Part shown: positions 9,240 to 16,898 of the stretch, one piece after another | Position numbering within the stretch: position 1 is the first letter of the stretch | How the letters are laid out: each line of letters opens with the position of its first letter | Assembly: GCF_021601385.1 (NCBI RefSeq) | Contig: NZ_BQHO01000027.1 | Span: 1 to 64,000 of the forward strand | Length of the DNA stretch: 64,000 nucleotides | Source: Pseudomonas parasichuanensis | GTDB taxonomy: Bacteria; Pseudomonadota; Gammaproteobacteria; Pseudomonadales; Pseudomonadaceae | Reading direction: 5' to 3' | Translations under genes and position numbers: made by a program | The notes under the pieces: model-generated | What the model saw: the letters and a program-made list of their open reading frames with translations, nothing else | Databases searched by the model: none | What the model was told of the DNA's origin: nothing

Positions 9240-9249
9240 CAGGCAGGGG
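9231..9249 (-). terminator. Hairpin after the TonB receptor gene, half made of tRNA sequence
   Basis: CCCCTGCCT and AGGCAGGGG form a 9-bp perfect stem 18 bp past the receptor stop. Part of the left arm belongs to the tRNA fragment. No T tract follows, so it may only stabilise the 3' end. Confidence 0.4.
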
Positions 9250-9267
9250 ACCGGTGACGCGCAGGCT

Positions 9268-11745
9268 CTACCACTTGTAGGTCAGTTCGGCGATCACGCT
9301 GCGGCCTTCGCCCAGGTTGCACGCCTGATAGAAGAAGCACGAGGCGACGTAGTACTTGTCGGTCAGGTTGTTGACGTTGATCGCTGCCTGGGCGCCGCGC
9401 AGGCTTGGGTCGAGCTTGCCCAGGTCGTAACGCACGGCAGCGTCATACAGGGTGTAGGACGGCACCTTGAAGGTGTTCATGCTGTCGCCGAAGGTCCAAC
9501 CGGTGTAGCGCACGCCAAGACCGACGCTCAGGCCCTGCAGCGGGTCGAACGGGATGGCGTAGTCGGCCCACAGCGAGGCCAGTTTGGCCGGAGCCTTGTA
9601 GGGGCGTTTGCCTTCGTTGCCATCATTGCTCTTGGTGATCTTCACGTCGCTGTAGGACAGCGAGCCGATCAGCTTCAGGTCTTCCATCACGGTGGTGATG
9701 GCTTCCAGTTCCACACCCTTGGAGCGGATTTCGCCGGTCTGGATGCTGTTGAACAGATCGTCCGGGTCGGTGGTGACTGCGTTCTGCTTGGTCAGGTCGT
9801 AGGCCGACAAGGTGATCTGGGTGTCGGTGCCTGGCGGTTGGTAGCGCACACCCACTTCATACTGCTTGGCGGTTTCCGGCTCGAAGGGCTTGCTGCCACG
9901 ACCAGGGCCGGTGGTGCCGACAACCGGGTTGAACGACTCGCTATAGCTGACGTACGGCGCGAAGCCGTTGTCGAACAGATAGACCAGCCCGGCGCGGCCG
10001 GTGAAGTCATGCCAGTCCTGGTCGGCAGTCTCGATGTCGGTGAAGCGGTCTTCGGTGCGTATGCGTGCACGGTCCTCGCGGCCGCCTACGGTCAGCACCC
10101 AGCGATCCCATTTGAGCTGGTCCTGGAAGTAGTAGCCGATTTGGGTGGTGCGCTGCAGGTTGTTGACCCAGCTGGCGTTGACCGAGGTGTCTACCGGGCT
10201 GCCATAGGTCGGGTCGAACACGTTGATCGGCGTGGCGTTGCCCCAGCGCTCGTTACGCACCGACTTGCTCCAGCTGTAGTCGATGCCGAACAGTGCAGTG
10301 TGGGAGACCGGGCCGGTGTCGAAGCTGGCCTGCAACTGGTTGTCCAGTGCCAGGTGGCTGCCGTAGGCGTGGCGGATCTGCCACTGGCGGTTGATCGAGG
10401 CGCCGGGGACGCCATCGGGGCCGGTGATCAGGCCGGTCGAACTGGCACCGAAGGAGCGTGCCAGGTAGTTCTCCTGGTTGTCGAAGTCGGCCCAGCGCAC
10501 GTTCTGGCGCACGGTCCAGGTGTCGTTGAATTCATGACTGAACTCGTAGCCCAGCGAGGTGCTTTCGACTTCCTCGAAGTCGAAGCCCGGCTCGCCGACG
10601 AAGCGGTCCATGGGCACCTTGCCGTAGGGGCTGGAGCCGTTGACGGCGGCCCAGGGGATGGTGGTCGGGGCCAGGGCCTTGTTCTTCTGGTACGACGCCA
10701 GCACGGTCAGGCTGGTCTGGTCGTTTGGGCGCCAGGTGAAGCTGGGGGCGAGGTAGCCGCGATCGTCGTCGGTGTGGTCGTACAGGCCATCGGCCTCGCG
10801 GCCCAGGCCGACCAGGCGGTACATCAGGGTCTTTTCGTCGTCCAGGGCGCCGCTGACATCGAACTTGGCCTGGCGACGGTGGCCGTTGCCGACGGAAACG
10901 CCGATCTCGCCACGGTCATGGTCGGTGGGGCGCTTGGAGATCGAGTTGACCATGCCGCCAGGCTCTGCCTGGCCATATAGGATCGAGGTCGGGCCCTTGA
11001 GCACTTCGACGCGCTCCATGCCGTAGGGCTCTTCGCTGAACATGCCGAAGAAGCCCAGCGGGCGCAGGCGCAGGCCATCGCGGTAGGTGAGCGAGATGGC
11101 GTAGCCACGCAGGAAAATGTTGTCGGCGGCGTTGCTGGCGCCGCCACCGTCGGAGCGCACGCCCGAGGTGTAGCGCAGTGCCTCGTCCAGGCGCTGCACG
11201 CCCATGTCGTCCATGCGCTCGCGGGTCACCACCGAGATGGCCTGGGGGTTCTCCAGCATCGAGGTGTCGGTCTTGGTGCCAGTGGCGGTGTGGCGGGCAA
11301 CATAGCCGTCTACCGGGCCCCAGGCGCTTTCAGTGCTCGCCAGGGCGGAAACGGTGCTGGGGGCGAGGGTGAGCACATCGCCAGCGGGCTGCAGGCTGTA
11401 GTTGCCGCTTGCGTTCGACAGCAGCTGCAGGCCACTGCCCGCGAGCAACAGTGCGAACCCCTGCTCCACGCTGTAGCGGCCCTGGAGCCCCTGGCTGCTC
11501 TTGCCGTTGGTCAGCCCGGCGTCGAATGACAGCACCACGTCTGCTTCGTTGGCGAAACGACTGAGGACGGCGCCCAGCGGGCCGGGGGCGATGGCATAGG
11601 TTTTCACCACCTCTGCGGCCTGGGCCTTGCCGGCATCACTGAGCAGCGGCTGGACGAAGCCGGTATGCAGGCCCAGGGTGACCGCGAAGAGGGCGAGGGC
11701 TAGGGGTTTGCGGCGATAGTGCTGGTGAGTGGTCAGATGTGGCAT
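9268..11745 (-). CDS. TonB-dependent siderophore receptor with STN signalling domain
   Basis: 825 residues: signal sequence, then a secretin/TonB N-terminal (STN) signalling domain (about residues 50-125), a TonB box region and plug domain (about 145-260; NPQAISVVTRERM, LRGYAI, VEVLKGPTSILYGQAEPGG), and a beta-barrel ending in an aromatic C-terminus (ELTYKW). The STN domain marks receptors that signal to a FecR/FecI-type system, and both genes lie just upstream on the same strand. ATG 11745 follows AAGGAG; longer frames lack a signal peptide at their start. The ligand (likely a hydroxamate or ferrichrome-like siderophore) is inferred only by family resemblance. Confidence 0.92.
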   Translation of the reverse strand: MPHLTTHQHYRRKPLALALFAVTLGLHTGFVQPLLSDAGKAQAAEVVKTYAIAPGPLGAVLSRFANEADVVLSFDAGLTNGKSSQGLQGRYSVEQGFALLLAGSGLQLLSNASGNYSLQPAGDVLTLAPSTVSALASTESAWGPVDGYVARHTATGTKTDTSMLENPQAISVVTRERMDDMGVQRLDEALRYTSGVRSDGGGASNAADNIFLRGYAISLTYRDGLRLRPLGFFGMFSEEPYGMERVEVLKGPTSILYGQAEPGGMVNSISKRPTDHDRGEIGVSVGNGHRRQAKFDVSGALDDEKTLMYRLVGLGREADGLYDHTDDDRGYLAPSFTWRPNDQTSLTVLASYQKNKALAPTTIPWAAVNGSSPYGKVPMDRFVGEPGFDFEEVESTSLGYEFSHEFNDTWTVRQNVRWADFDNQENYLARSFGASSTGLITGPDGVPGASINRQWQIRHAYGSHLALDNQLQASFDTGPVSHTALFGIDYSWSKSVRNERWGNATPINVFDPTYGSPVDTSVNASWVNNLQRTTQIGYYFQDQLKWDRWVLTVGGREDRARIRTEDRFTDIETADQDWHDFTGRAGLVYLFDNGFAPYVSYSESFNPVVGTTGPGRGSKPFEPETAKQYEVGVRYQPPGTDTQITLSAYDLTKQNAVTTDPDDLFNSIQTGEIRSKGVELEAITTVMEDLKLIGSLSYSDVKITKSNDGNEGKRPYKAPAKLASLWADYAIPFDPLQGLSVGLGVRYTGWTFGDSMNTFKVPSYTLYDAAVRYDLGKLDPSLRGAQAAINVNNLTDKYYVASCFFYQACNLGEGRSVIAELTYKW

Positions 11746-11816
11746 GTCGGCTCCTTCAGATGCCCGATGAGGCGGTTTGCAGAAGGTGTCGAGCGAGCGC
11801 CGGCAAATCGACAATC

Positions 11817-11835
11817 GAGAATGAAAAATATTTTC
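11817..11835. promoter_or_regulatory. Candidate Fur box upstream of the siderophore receptor
   Basis: GAGAATGAAAAATATTTTC matches the 19-bp Fur consensus at 14 positions and lies in an AT-rich patch about 72 bp upstream of the receptor ATG. Position and context (iron receptor with FecI/FecR) support it. Confidence 0.5.
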
Positions 11836-11960
11836 AATTGAATGCATCCCGTACAGGGTTCCCCTTCGCCCCGACTGGGGAGCGCGCGATGCACGCGAAG
11901 AACTGGCCAACAAAAAACGCGCGCGCAAGAACCCGACGGTTTGCGCGCTTGCACAGGGTT

Positions 11961-12902
11961 TCAGCCCTGTGGCAGCAGCCTGATCCAGTAGCGCGTGCGG
12001 GTCTCGATACGCACCGGCAGGGCCTGCGCGATAGCCGTCAGGGCGCGATCGGTGTCATCCAGCGGGTAGGCACCGGACAGGCGCAGATCGGCCACCGGGT
12101 CGGCGCATTCGATAAAGCCGGGGCGGTAGCGTTGCAACTCGGCCAGCACGCGGTCCAGGCGCCAGTTGTCGATCACCAGGCGCCCCTCGCTCCAGGCGGC
12201 CAGATCCGGCTCGGCCGGCCGGGGGCTTGGCAACGGGCCGGCATCGAAGTCGAGCTGCATGCCTGCTTCCACTCGCACTTCCTGGGCACCCGGCACATTG
12301 CGCACGGCGACCGCATGTTCGAGCACGTTGAGTGCGGTGTGATTGTCGTACTGGCGCACGCTGAAGCGCGTGCCCAGGGCGCGCATCTCGCCGTGGGCGC
12401 TGCGCACCTTGAACGGGCGCGCATCCTGGCCTGTTTCGATGAGGATCTCCCCGGCCTGCAGGACAATCAGCCGCTGCGCCGGATCGAAACGGATGTCCAC
12501 GGCGCTGGCGGTGTTCAGGGTCAGGCGGGTGCCGTCGGCGAGGGTCAGGCTGCGCCGCTCGCCCGTGCGGGTGCGCAGGTCGGCAAGCCAGACCGGCGAT
12601 TGCCGGTAACCGCTCCAGGCCAGGCCGCTGACACCGAGGCTGAGCACCAGGCCCTTGAGCAGGGTACGCCGTGTCGGTTGCGCCACGCCGCTGGCCAGCG
12701 CGTGTCGCGCCAAGGGGCCGGGCAGGCCGTGCAATTCAGCCTGCAAGCGCTCGAGGCGTTGCCAGGCCCACTGGTGCATTTCATGTTGCTGGTGCCAGGC
12801 CTGCCACTGCTGGCGGGTTTGCGCGCACTGCGGTGCCGCGCCGAGGCGGGCGTGCCACTGGGCCGCATCGCGCAGGGCCAGGCGTTGCTCGGCGCGGTTC
12901 AT
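11961..12902 (-). CDS. FecR-family anti-sigma/signal transducer
   Basis: 313 residues. The cytoplasmic N-terminal DUF4880-like segment (about residues 5-50, with AAQWHARL) should bind the sigma factor. A single membrane helix follows at about 81-97, then the periplasmic FecR domain (about 115-210; GERRSLTLADGTRLTLNTAS) and a C-terminal STN-like region that contacts the receptor. RRTLLKG at residues 78-84 directly before the helix resembles a twin-arginine signal. The start overlaps the sigma gene stop by 4 nt (ATGA). Confidence 0.92.
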   Translation of the reverse strand: MNRAEQRLALRDAAQWHARLGAAPQCAQTRQQWQAWHQQHEMHQWAWQRLERLQAELHGLPGPLARHALASGVAQPTRRTLLKGLVLSLGVSGLAWSGYRQSPVWLADLRTRTGERRSLTLADGTRLTLNTASAVDIRFDPAQRLIVLQAGEILIETGQDARPFKVRSAHGEMRALGTRFSVRQYDNHTALNVLEHAVAVRNVPGAQEVRVEAGMQLDFDAGPLPSPRPAEPDLAAWSEGRLVIDNWRLDRVLAELQRYRPGFIECADPVADLRLSGAYPLDDTDRALTAIAQALPVRIETRTRYWIRLLPQG

Positions 12903-13423
12903 CCTTCGGCATCCAGGGCGAATAACAGGCACTGCTCAGTGGCTTTGGCCATGTACTTGGTCACCGAACTGACCGACACGCCGAGGCGCTGGGCAATTTC
13001 GGCATAGCCCAGGCCGTCGAGCTGGGCCAGCAGGAAGGCCTGGCGCACGCGAGGGCCAAGGCCATCGAGCATGGCGTCGAGTTGCAGCAGGGTTTCCAGC
13101 ATCAGCATGCGCTCTTCCGGCGAACACGCCTGTAACTCCGGTTCACCAGCCAGGGCTTGCAGATAGGCCTGCTCCAGGCTGCGCCGACGCAGATGGTCGA
13201 CCATCACCCGCTTGGCCACGATGGCGAGGAAGTGGCGCGGCTCGCGCAGCGGGTGGGCCACACTGCCGACGATCAGGCGCACGAAGGTGTCGTGGGTGAT
13301 ATCGGCCGCACGCTCGCGATCACCCAGACGCCGGCGCAGCCAGCCCAGCAGCCAGCCGTGGTGGTCGCGATAGAGATCGTGCAGATCCTGCGAGGGTGGT
13401 ACTTCGGGGAATGTCATGGACAT
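12899..13423 (-). CDS. FecI-type ECF sigma factor
   Basis: 174 residues with sigma-70 region 2 (about residues 14-80: RDHHGWLLGWL, AADITHDTFVRL) and region 4 helix-turn-helix (about 120-168: GLGYAEIAQRLGVSVSSVTK). It is expected to transcribe the downstream receptor gene once released by FecR. Two starts are possible (13423 or 13417), both served by GGAGGG. An AT-rich stretch at about 13441-13460 upstream is only a weak Fur-box candidate (about 10 of 19 positions). Confidence 0.92.
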   Translation of the reverse strand: MSMTFPEVPPSQDLHDLYRDHHGWLLGWLRRRLGDRERAADITHDTFVRLIVGSVAHPLREPRHFLAIVAKRVMVDHLRRRSLEQAYLQALAGEPELQACSPEERMLMLETLLQLDAMLDGLGPRVRQAFLLAQLDGLGYAEIAQRLGVSVSSVTKYMAKATEQCLLFALDAEG

Positions 13424-13606
13424 CCGCCCTCCATGCGCGCTGAATGCAAATAAGAATTTGTCGCAAGCTTACGGGAGCGCAGAGGGATTGGGAATGGTCC
13501 GACGGTGGAGCAGGTGAGGGTACGACGATACGGGATGCCAGCGGTTGACGCTTGAGCGCTTCGAGTCGTTTGGTTTTCCGCTGGGCTGAATAACCCTGGG
13601 ACAGGC

Positions 13607-13623
13607 CCCTTGTGACACAAGGG
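13607..13623 (-). terminator. Hairpin just downstream of tRNA-Arg
   Basis: CCCTTGTGACACAAGGG is a perfect 7-bp stem with a 3-nt loop, 8 bp past the tRNA 3' end. There is no T run, so it may be a processing or weak termination signal. Confidence 0.35.
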
Positions 13624-13631
13624 AAAGAAGA

Positions 13632-13708
13632 TGGCGCACTCGGCGGGATTCGAACCCACGACCCCTGCCTTCGGAGGGCAGTACTCTATCCAGCTGAGCT
13701 ACGAGTGC
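13632..13708 (-). tRNA. tRNA-Arg (anticodon CCG)
   Basis: Read on the minus strand, the 77-nt gene folds into a complete cloverleaf. Acceptor arms are GCACTCG and CGAGTGC, the D arm is GCTC/GAGT, the anticodon stem is CTGCC/GGCAG around CTCCGAA (anticodon CCG), the T arm is GTGGGTTCGAATCCCGC, and a 3' CCA is encoded. It reads CGG codons. A degenerate copy of its 3' half lies 4.4 kb downstream at 9201-9239. Confidence 0.97.
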
Positions 13709-13718
13709 AACGGGCCGC

Positions 13719-13747
13719 ATGATACCCATCTGTGTCGGTGGCGTCCA
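13719..13747 (-). promoter_or_regulatory. Candidate sigma-70 promoter of tRNA-Arg
   Basis: On the minus strand, TGGACG (13742-13747) and TATCAT (13719-13724) are 17 bp apart. They are followed by a GC-rich discriminator (GCGGCCC) typical of stable-RNA promoters under stringent control. Confidence 0.5.
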
Positions 13748-13874
13748 TCGCCTTGATATGAGGGTGTTTTTCCAACGTTATCCAGCGCGGGTCCAGCCTC
13801 ACTGGCACCGATCTATTCATATGCGATATCGGTATTTCTCATCGCCGGCTTATGCCCGCTATCTTCTGGTCACA

Positions 13875-13890
13875 ACTTGTTATAACAAGT
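13875..13890. promoter_or_regulatory. Perfect 16-bp palindrome, probable GntR operator
   Basis: ACTTGTTATAACAAGT is a perfect inverted repeat 13 bp before the GntR start codon. Size and symmetry fit GntR/HutC-type operators, so autoregulation and control of the following operon are likely. It is the only such site I noticed nearby. Confidence 0.6.
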
Positions 13891-13902
13891 CAGCCGACAG
13901 AG

Positions 13903-14658
13903 ATGACCATGGCCGAACTGCTCCCGCTTTCTCCCGTACCGCTCTACACCCAGCTCAAGGAACTGCTGCGCGAACGCATCCTCGACGGCAGCTACCCCCC
14001 GCACAGCCGCATGCCCTCGGAGAGCGAGCTGGGCAAGCTGTTCGATGTCAGCCGTATCACCGTGCGCCAGGCCCTGGGCGACCTGCAGAAGGAAGGCCTG
14101 ATCTTCAAGATCCATGGCAAGGGCACCTTCGTCGCCAAGCCCAAGGCGTTCCAGAACGTCAGCACCCTGCAGGGCCTGGCCGAGTCGATGACACAGATGG
14201 GCTACGAAGTGCTCAACCGCCTGCGCAGTTTTCGCCATGTGCCGGCCACTGCCCTGGTGGCCCAGCGCCTGCTGGTCGAGGAGGGCAGCCTGGTTACCGA
14301 GATCCGCCGCGTGCGCCTGATCAACCGTGAGCCGGTGTCGCTGGAAATCACCTGGCTGCCGCACACCGTCGGCGAGAAGCTGGAGAAGGCCGACCTGGTC
14401 ACCCGCGACATCTTCCTGCTGCTGGAGAACGACTGCGGCCTCGCCCTTGGCCATGCCGACCTTGCCATCGACGCGGTGCTCGCCGACAGCGACCTGACCC
14501 AGGCGCTGGAGGTGGAGGAAGGCTCGCCGATCATGCGCATCGAGCGCCTCACCCACACCGCCGACGGCACCCCGCTGGACTTCGAACACCTCTACTACCG
14601 CGGCGACGCGTTCCAGTATCGCCTGCGCATCGACCGCCAGAAGGGAGGCAAGGCATGA
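13903..14658 (+). CDS. GntR-family (HutC/UTRA) transcriptional regulator
   Basis: 251 residues: an N-terminal winged helix (about residues 8-75; PLYTQLKELLRERILDGSY, MPSESELGKLFDVSRITVRQ) and a C-terminal UTRA ligand-binding domain (about 95-245; VTEIRRVRLINREPVSLEIT, IMRIERLTHTADGTPLDFEH). UTRA domains sense small effectors, often the substrate of the controlled pathway. The stop overlaps the next ATG (ATGA), tying it to the flavoprotein operon. ATG 13903 is used; ATG 13909 is nearly as good, and both have weak ribosome-binding sites. Confidence 0.9.
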   Translation: MTMAELLPLSPVPLYTQLKELLRERILDGSYPPHSRMPSESELGKLFDVSRITVRQALGDLQKEGLIFKIHGKGTFVAKPKAFQNVSTLQGLAESMTQMGYEVLNRLRSFRHVPATALVAQRLLVEEGSLVTEIRRVRLINREPVSLEITWLPHTVGEKLEKADLVTRDIFLLLENDCGLALGHADLAIDAVLADSDLTQALEVEEGSPIMRIERLTHTADGTPLDFEHLYYRGDAFQYRLRIDRQKGGKA

Positions 14659-16379
14659 GCATCCAGACCCAGGACTACGACATCGTCGTCATCGGCGGCG
14701 GCACCGCCGGGCCCATGGCCGCGATCAAGGCCAAGGAGCAGGACAAGAGCTTGCGCGTGCTGCTGCTGGACAAGGCCAACGTCAAGCGCAGCGGTGCCAT
14801 CAGCATGGGCATGGACGGCCTGAACAACGCCATCATCCCCGGGCATGCCACGCCCGAGCAGTACACCAAGGAAATCACCGTCGCCAACGACGGCATCGTC
14901 AACCAGGCCGCGGTGCACGCCTATGCCACCAAGAGTTTCGAGACCATCGAGCAACTCGACCGCTGGGGCGTGAAGTTCGAAAAGGACGAGACCGGCGACT
15001 ACGCGGTGAAGAAGGTCCACCACATGGGCGCCTATGTGCTGCCCATGCCCGAAGGCCATGACATCAAGAAGGTGTTGTACCGCCAGCTCAAGCGCGCCCG
15101 GGTGGAGATCAGCAACCGCATGGTCTGCACCCGTGTGCTGCTCGATGCCGAGGGCGCGGCGGCGGGAGTGCTCGGTTTCGACTGCCGCAGCGGTGAGTTC
15201 CGGGTAATCCGCGCCAAGGCGGTTGTCCTTGCCTGCGGCGCCGCCGGGCGCCTGGGCCTGCCGTCTTCGGGCTACCTGATGGGCACCTACGAAAACCCCA
15301 CCAATGCCGGCGATGGCTATGCCATGGCCTACCACGCGGGTGCCGAACTGGCCAACCTGGAGTGCTTCCAGATCAACCCGCTGATCAAGGACTACAACGG
15401 CCCGGCCTGCGCCTACGTCACCGGCCCCCTGGGCGGCTATACCGCCAACAGCAAGGGCGAGCGCTTCATCGAGTGCGACTACTGGAGCGGGCAGATGATG
15501 TGGGAGTTCCACCAGGAACTCGAAGGCGGCAACGGGCCGGTGTTCCTGAAGCTCGATCACCTGGCCGAGGAAACCATCCAGAACATCGAGGAAATCCTGC
15601 ACAGCAACGAGCGCCCCAGCCGTGGCCAGTTCCACGCCGGGCGCGGCACCGACTACCGCCAGCACATGGTCGAGATGCACATCTCCGAGATCGGCTTCTG
15701 CTCCGGGCATTCGGCCTCGGGGGTGTGGGTCAACGAAAAGGCCGAGACCAGCGTCAAGGGCCTGTACGCCGCCGGCGACATGGCGGCGGTGCCGCACAAC
15801 TACATGCTCGGTGCCTTTACCTATGGCTGGTTCGCCGGGGTGAATGCCGCGCAGTACGTGGCCGGGCGTGAGTTCGCCGAGGTCGATGCGCAGCAGGTCG
15901 AACGCGAACAGGCGCGGGTGTTCGCGCCGTTGCAGCGTGAGCACGGCCTGCCGCCGGCCCAGGTCGAGTACAAGCTGCGGCGCATGGTCAACGACTACCT
16001 GCAGCCGCCCAAGGTGACCAAGAAGATGGAAATCGGCCTGGCGCGCTTCGCCGAGATCGAACGTGATCTTGAACAGATGAAGGCCAACAACCCCCATGAG
16101 CTGATGCGTGCCATGGAAGTCTCGGTCATCCGCGACTGCGCCGAGATGGCCGCGCGCGCTTCGCTGTTCCGCCAGGAGAGCCGCTGGGGGCTGTACCACC
16201 ACCGGGTCGATTTTCCCGAGCGCAATGATGGCGAGTGGTTCGTGCATTGCCATCTGAAGAAGGGCGAGGACGGTGAAATGACCAGCTTCAAAAAACCGGT
16301 CGAGCCGTACCTGATTGCCCTGGATGCCGAAGAACAGACCGCGTATGACCGGCTGCGGGTGAAGGCTGACGCGGCGTGA
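14655..16379 (+). CDS. AprA-like FAD-binding oxidoreductase (fumarate reductase/APS reductase alpha superfamily)
   Basis: 574 residues. The N-terminal FAD Rossmann motif is YDIVVIGGGTAG (residues 8-19), with a flavoprotein alpha-subunit core and a second FAD segment near residue 370 (KGLYAAGDMAAVPHNYMLGAFTYGWFAG split around the adenine site). A helical C-terminal domain (about 430-560) carries the conserved YHHRVDFPERND near its end. Overall it resembles AprA, the alpha subunit of adenylylsulfate reductase, more than SdhA or FrdA. The next cytoplasmic gene encodes a matching 2[4Fe-4S] subunit. The substrate is unknown, and neighbouring ABC genes of the sulfonate/nitrate type suggest a sulfur or other small anionic compound. 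Confidence 0.82.
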   Translation: MSIQTQDYDIVVIGGGTAGPMAAIKAKEQDKSLRVLLLDKANVKRSGAISMGMDGLNNAIIPGHATPEQYTKEITVANDGIVNQAAVHAYATKSFETIEQLDRWGVKFEKDETGDYAVKKVHHMGAYVLPMPEGHDIKKVLYRQLKRARVEISNRMVCTRVLLDAEGAAAGVLGFDCRSGEFRVIRAKAVVLACGAAGRLGLPSSGYLMGTYENPTNAGDGYAMAYHAGAELANLECFQINPLIKDYNGPACAYVTGPLGGYTANSKGERFIECDYWSGQMMWEFHQELEGGNGPVFLKLDHLAEETIQNIEEILHSNERPSRGQFHAGRGTDYRQHMVEMHISEIGFCSGHSASGVWVNEKAETSVKGLYAAGDMAAVPHNYMLGAFTYGWFAGVNAAQYVAGREFAEVDAQQVEREQARVFAPLQREHGLPPAQVEYKLRRMVNDYLQPPKVTKKMEIGLARFAEIERDLEQMKANNPHELMRAMEVSVIRDCAEMAARASLFRQESRWGLYHHRVDFPERNDGEWFVHCHLKKGEDGEMTSFKKPVEPYLIALDAEEQTAYDRLRVKADAA

Positions 16380-16381
16380 AT

Positions 16382-16473
16382 GGGGCCGCTGTGCGGCCCT
16401 TTCGCCGGCAAGCCGGCTCCCACAGGGTACGCATAGCGCTTTTGTGGGAGCTGGCTTGCCAGCGATAGGGCCA
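16382..16473. repeat. REP pair inside the AprA-like operon
   Basis: GGGGCCGCTGTGCGGCCC hairpin, then GCCGGCAAGCCGGCTCCCAC and, inverted, TGTGGGAGCTGGCTTGCC. It sits between the flavoprotein and ferredoxin genes, where it could tune their relative mRNA levels. Confidence 0.8.
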
Positions 16474-16528
16474 GCAGCCCCGGCGATGAACCATAAAGAG
16501 GGCCAAAGGCCCCAAGGACCCCGTGAAA

Positions 16529-16774
16529 ATGGCCTACCAACCCCAGGAAATCTTCTTTCGCAGCAGCGCCCCGGTAACCATCGACGAAGACAAATGCATC
16601 GCCGAGAAAGGCTGCACGGTCTGCGTCGAGGTCTGCCCGATGGACCTTCTGGCCATCAACCCGGCCACCCAGAAGGCCTACATGGCCTTCGACGAATGCT
16701 GGTACTGCATGCCCTGCGAAAAGGACTGCCCCACCGGCGCGGTGAAGGTCGATATCCCGTACCTGCTGCGCTGA
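16529..16774 (+). CDS. AprB-like 2[4Fe-4S] ferredoxin
   Basis: 81 residues with eight cysteines in two cluster motifs: C23, C29, C32, C36 (CIAEKGCTVCVEVCP) and C57, C60, C63, C67 (CWYCMPCEKDCP). The spacing of the first motif resembles AprB rather than a plain ferredoxin, but the long AprB C-terminal tail is absent. It probably passes electrons to or from the AprA-like subunit. ATG 16529 is chosen, with AAGGA 10 nt upstream; GTG 16523 is an alternative. Confidence 0.85.
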   Translation: MAYQPQEIFFRSSAPVTIDEDKCIAEKGCTVCVEVCPMDLLAINPATQKAYMAFDECWYCMPCEKDCPTGAVKVDIPYLLR

Positions 16775-16898
16775 ACCCGAACCCCCCGCCATCCGGCCGA
16801 ACCACCGGACGCCCACCTGCGATGCCCCTCGTTTCCCACCACCCATGCCGGGCGGCGGAGACGACCTCATACCTATAAACGATTCGAGGGGAACACCC

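Larger units (their letters stand above)
13424..13902. other. 479-bp region without protein genes
   Basis: Holds the upstream region of the sigma gene, a small hairpin, tRNA-Arg and its promoter, and the GntR operator, each listed separately. I see no credible protein gene; small open frames crossing the tRNA are artefacts. Confidence 0.7.

Noticed and set aside
9195-9275. Second complete tRNA gene on the minus strand
   Set aside because: Only the T arm and 3' acceptor strand match; no 5' acceptor strand, D arm or anticodon stem can be formed, and the upstream part is the end of the receptor gene.
13441-13460. Fur box in front of the sigma factor gene
   Set aside because: AT-rich but matches only about 10 of 19 consensus positions; too weak to list as a site.
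14595-16253. Long minus-strand frame opposite the AprA-like gene
   Set aside because: High-GC antisense shadow; no family match and low-complexity composition.
14655-16774. Calling the pair true dissimilatory APS reductase (aprBA)
   Set aside because: The ferredoxin lacks the AprB tail, no sat, dsr or qmo genes are nearby, and substrate residues could not be checked.
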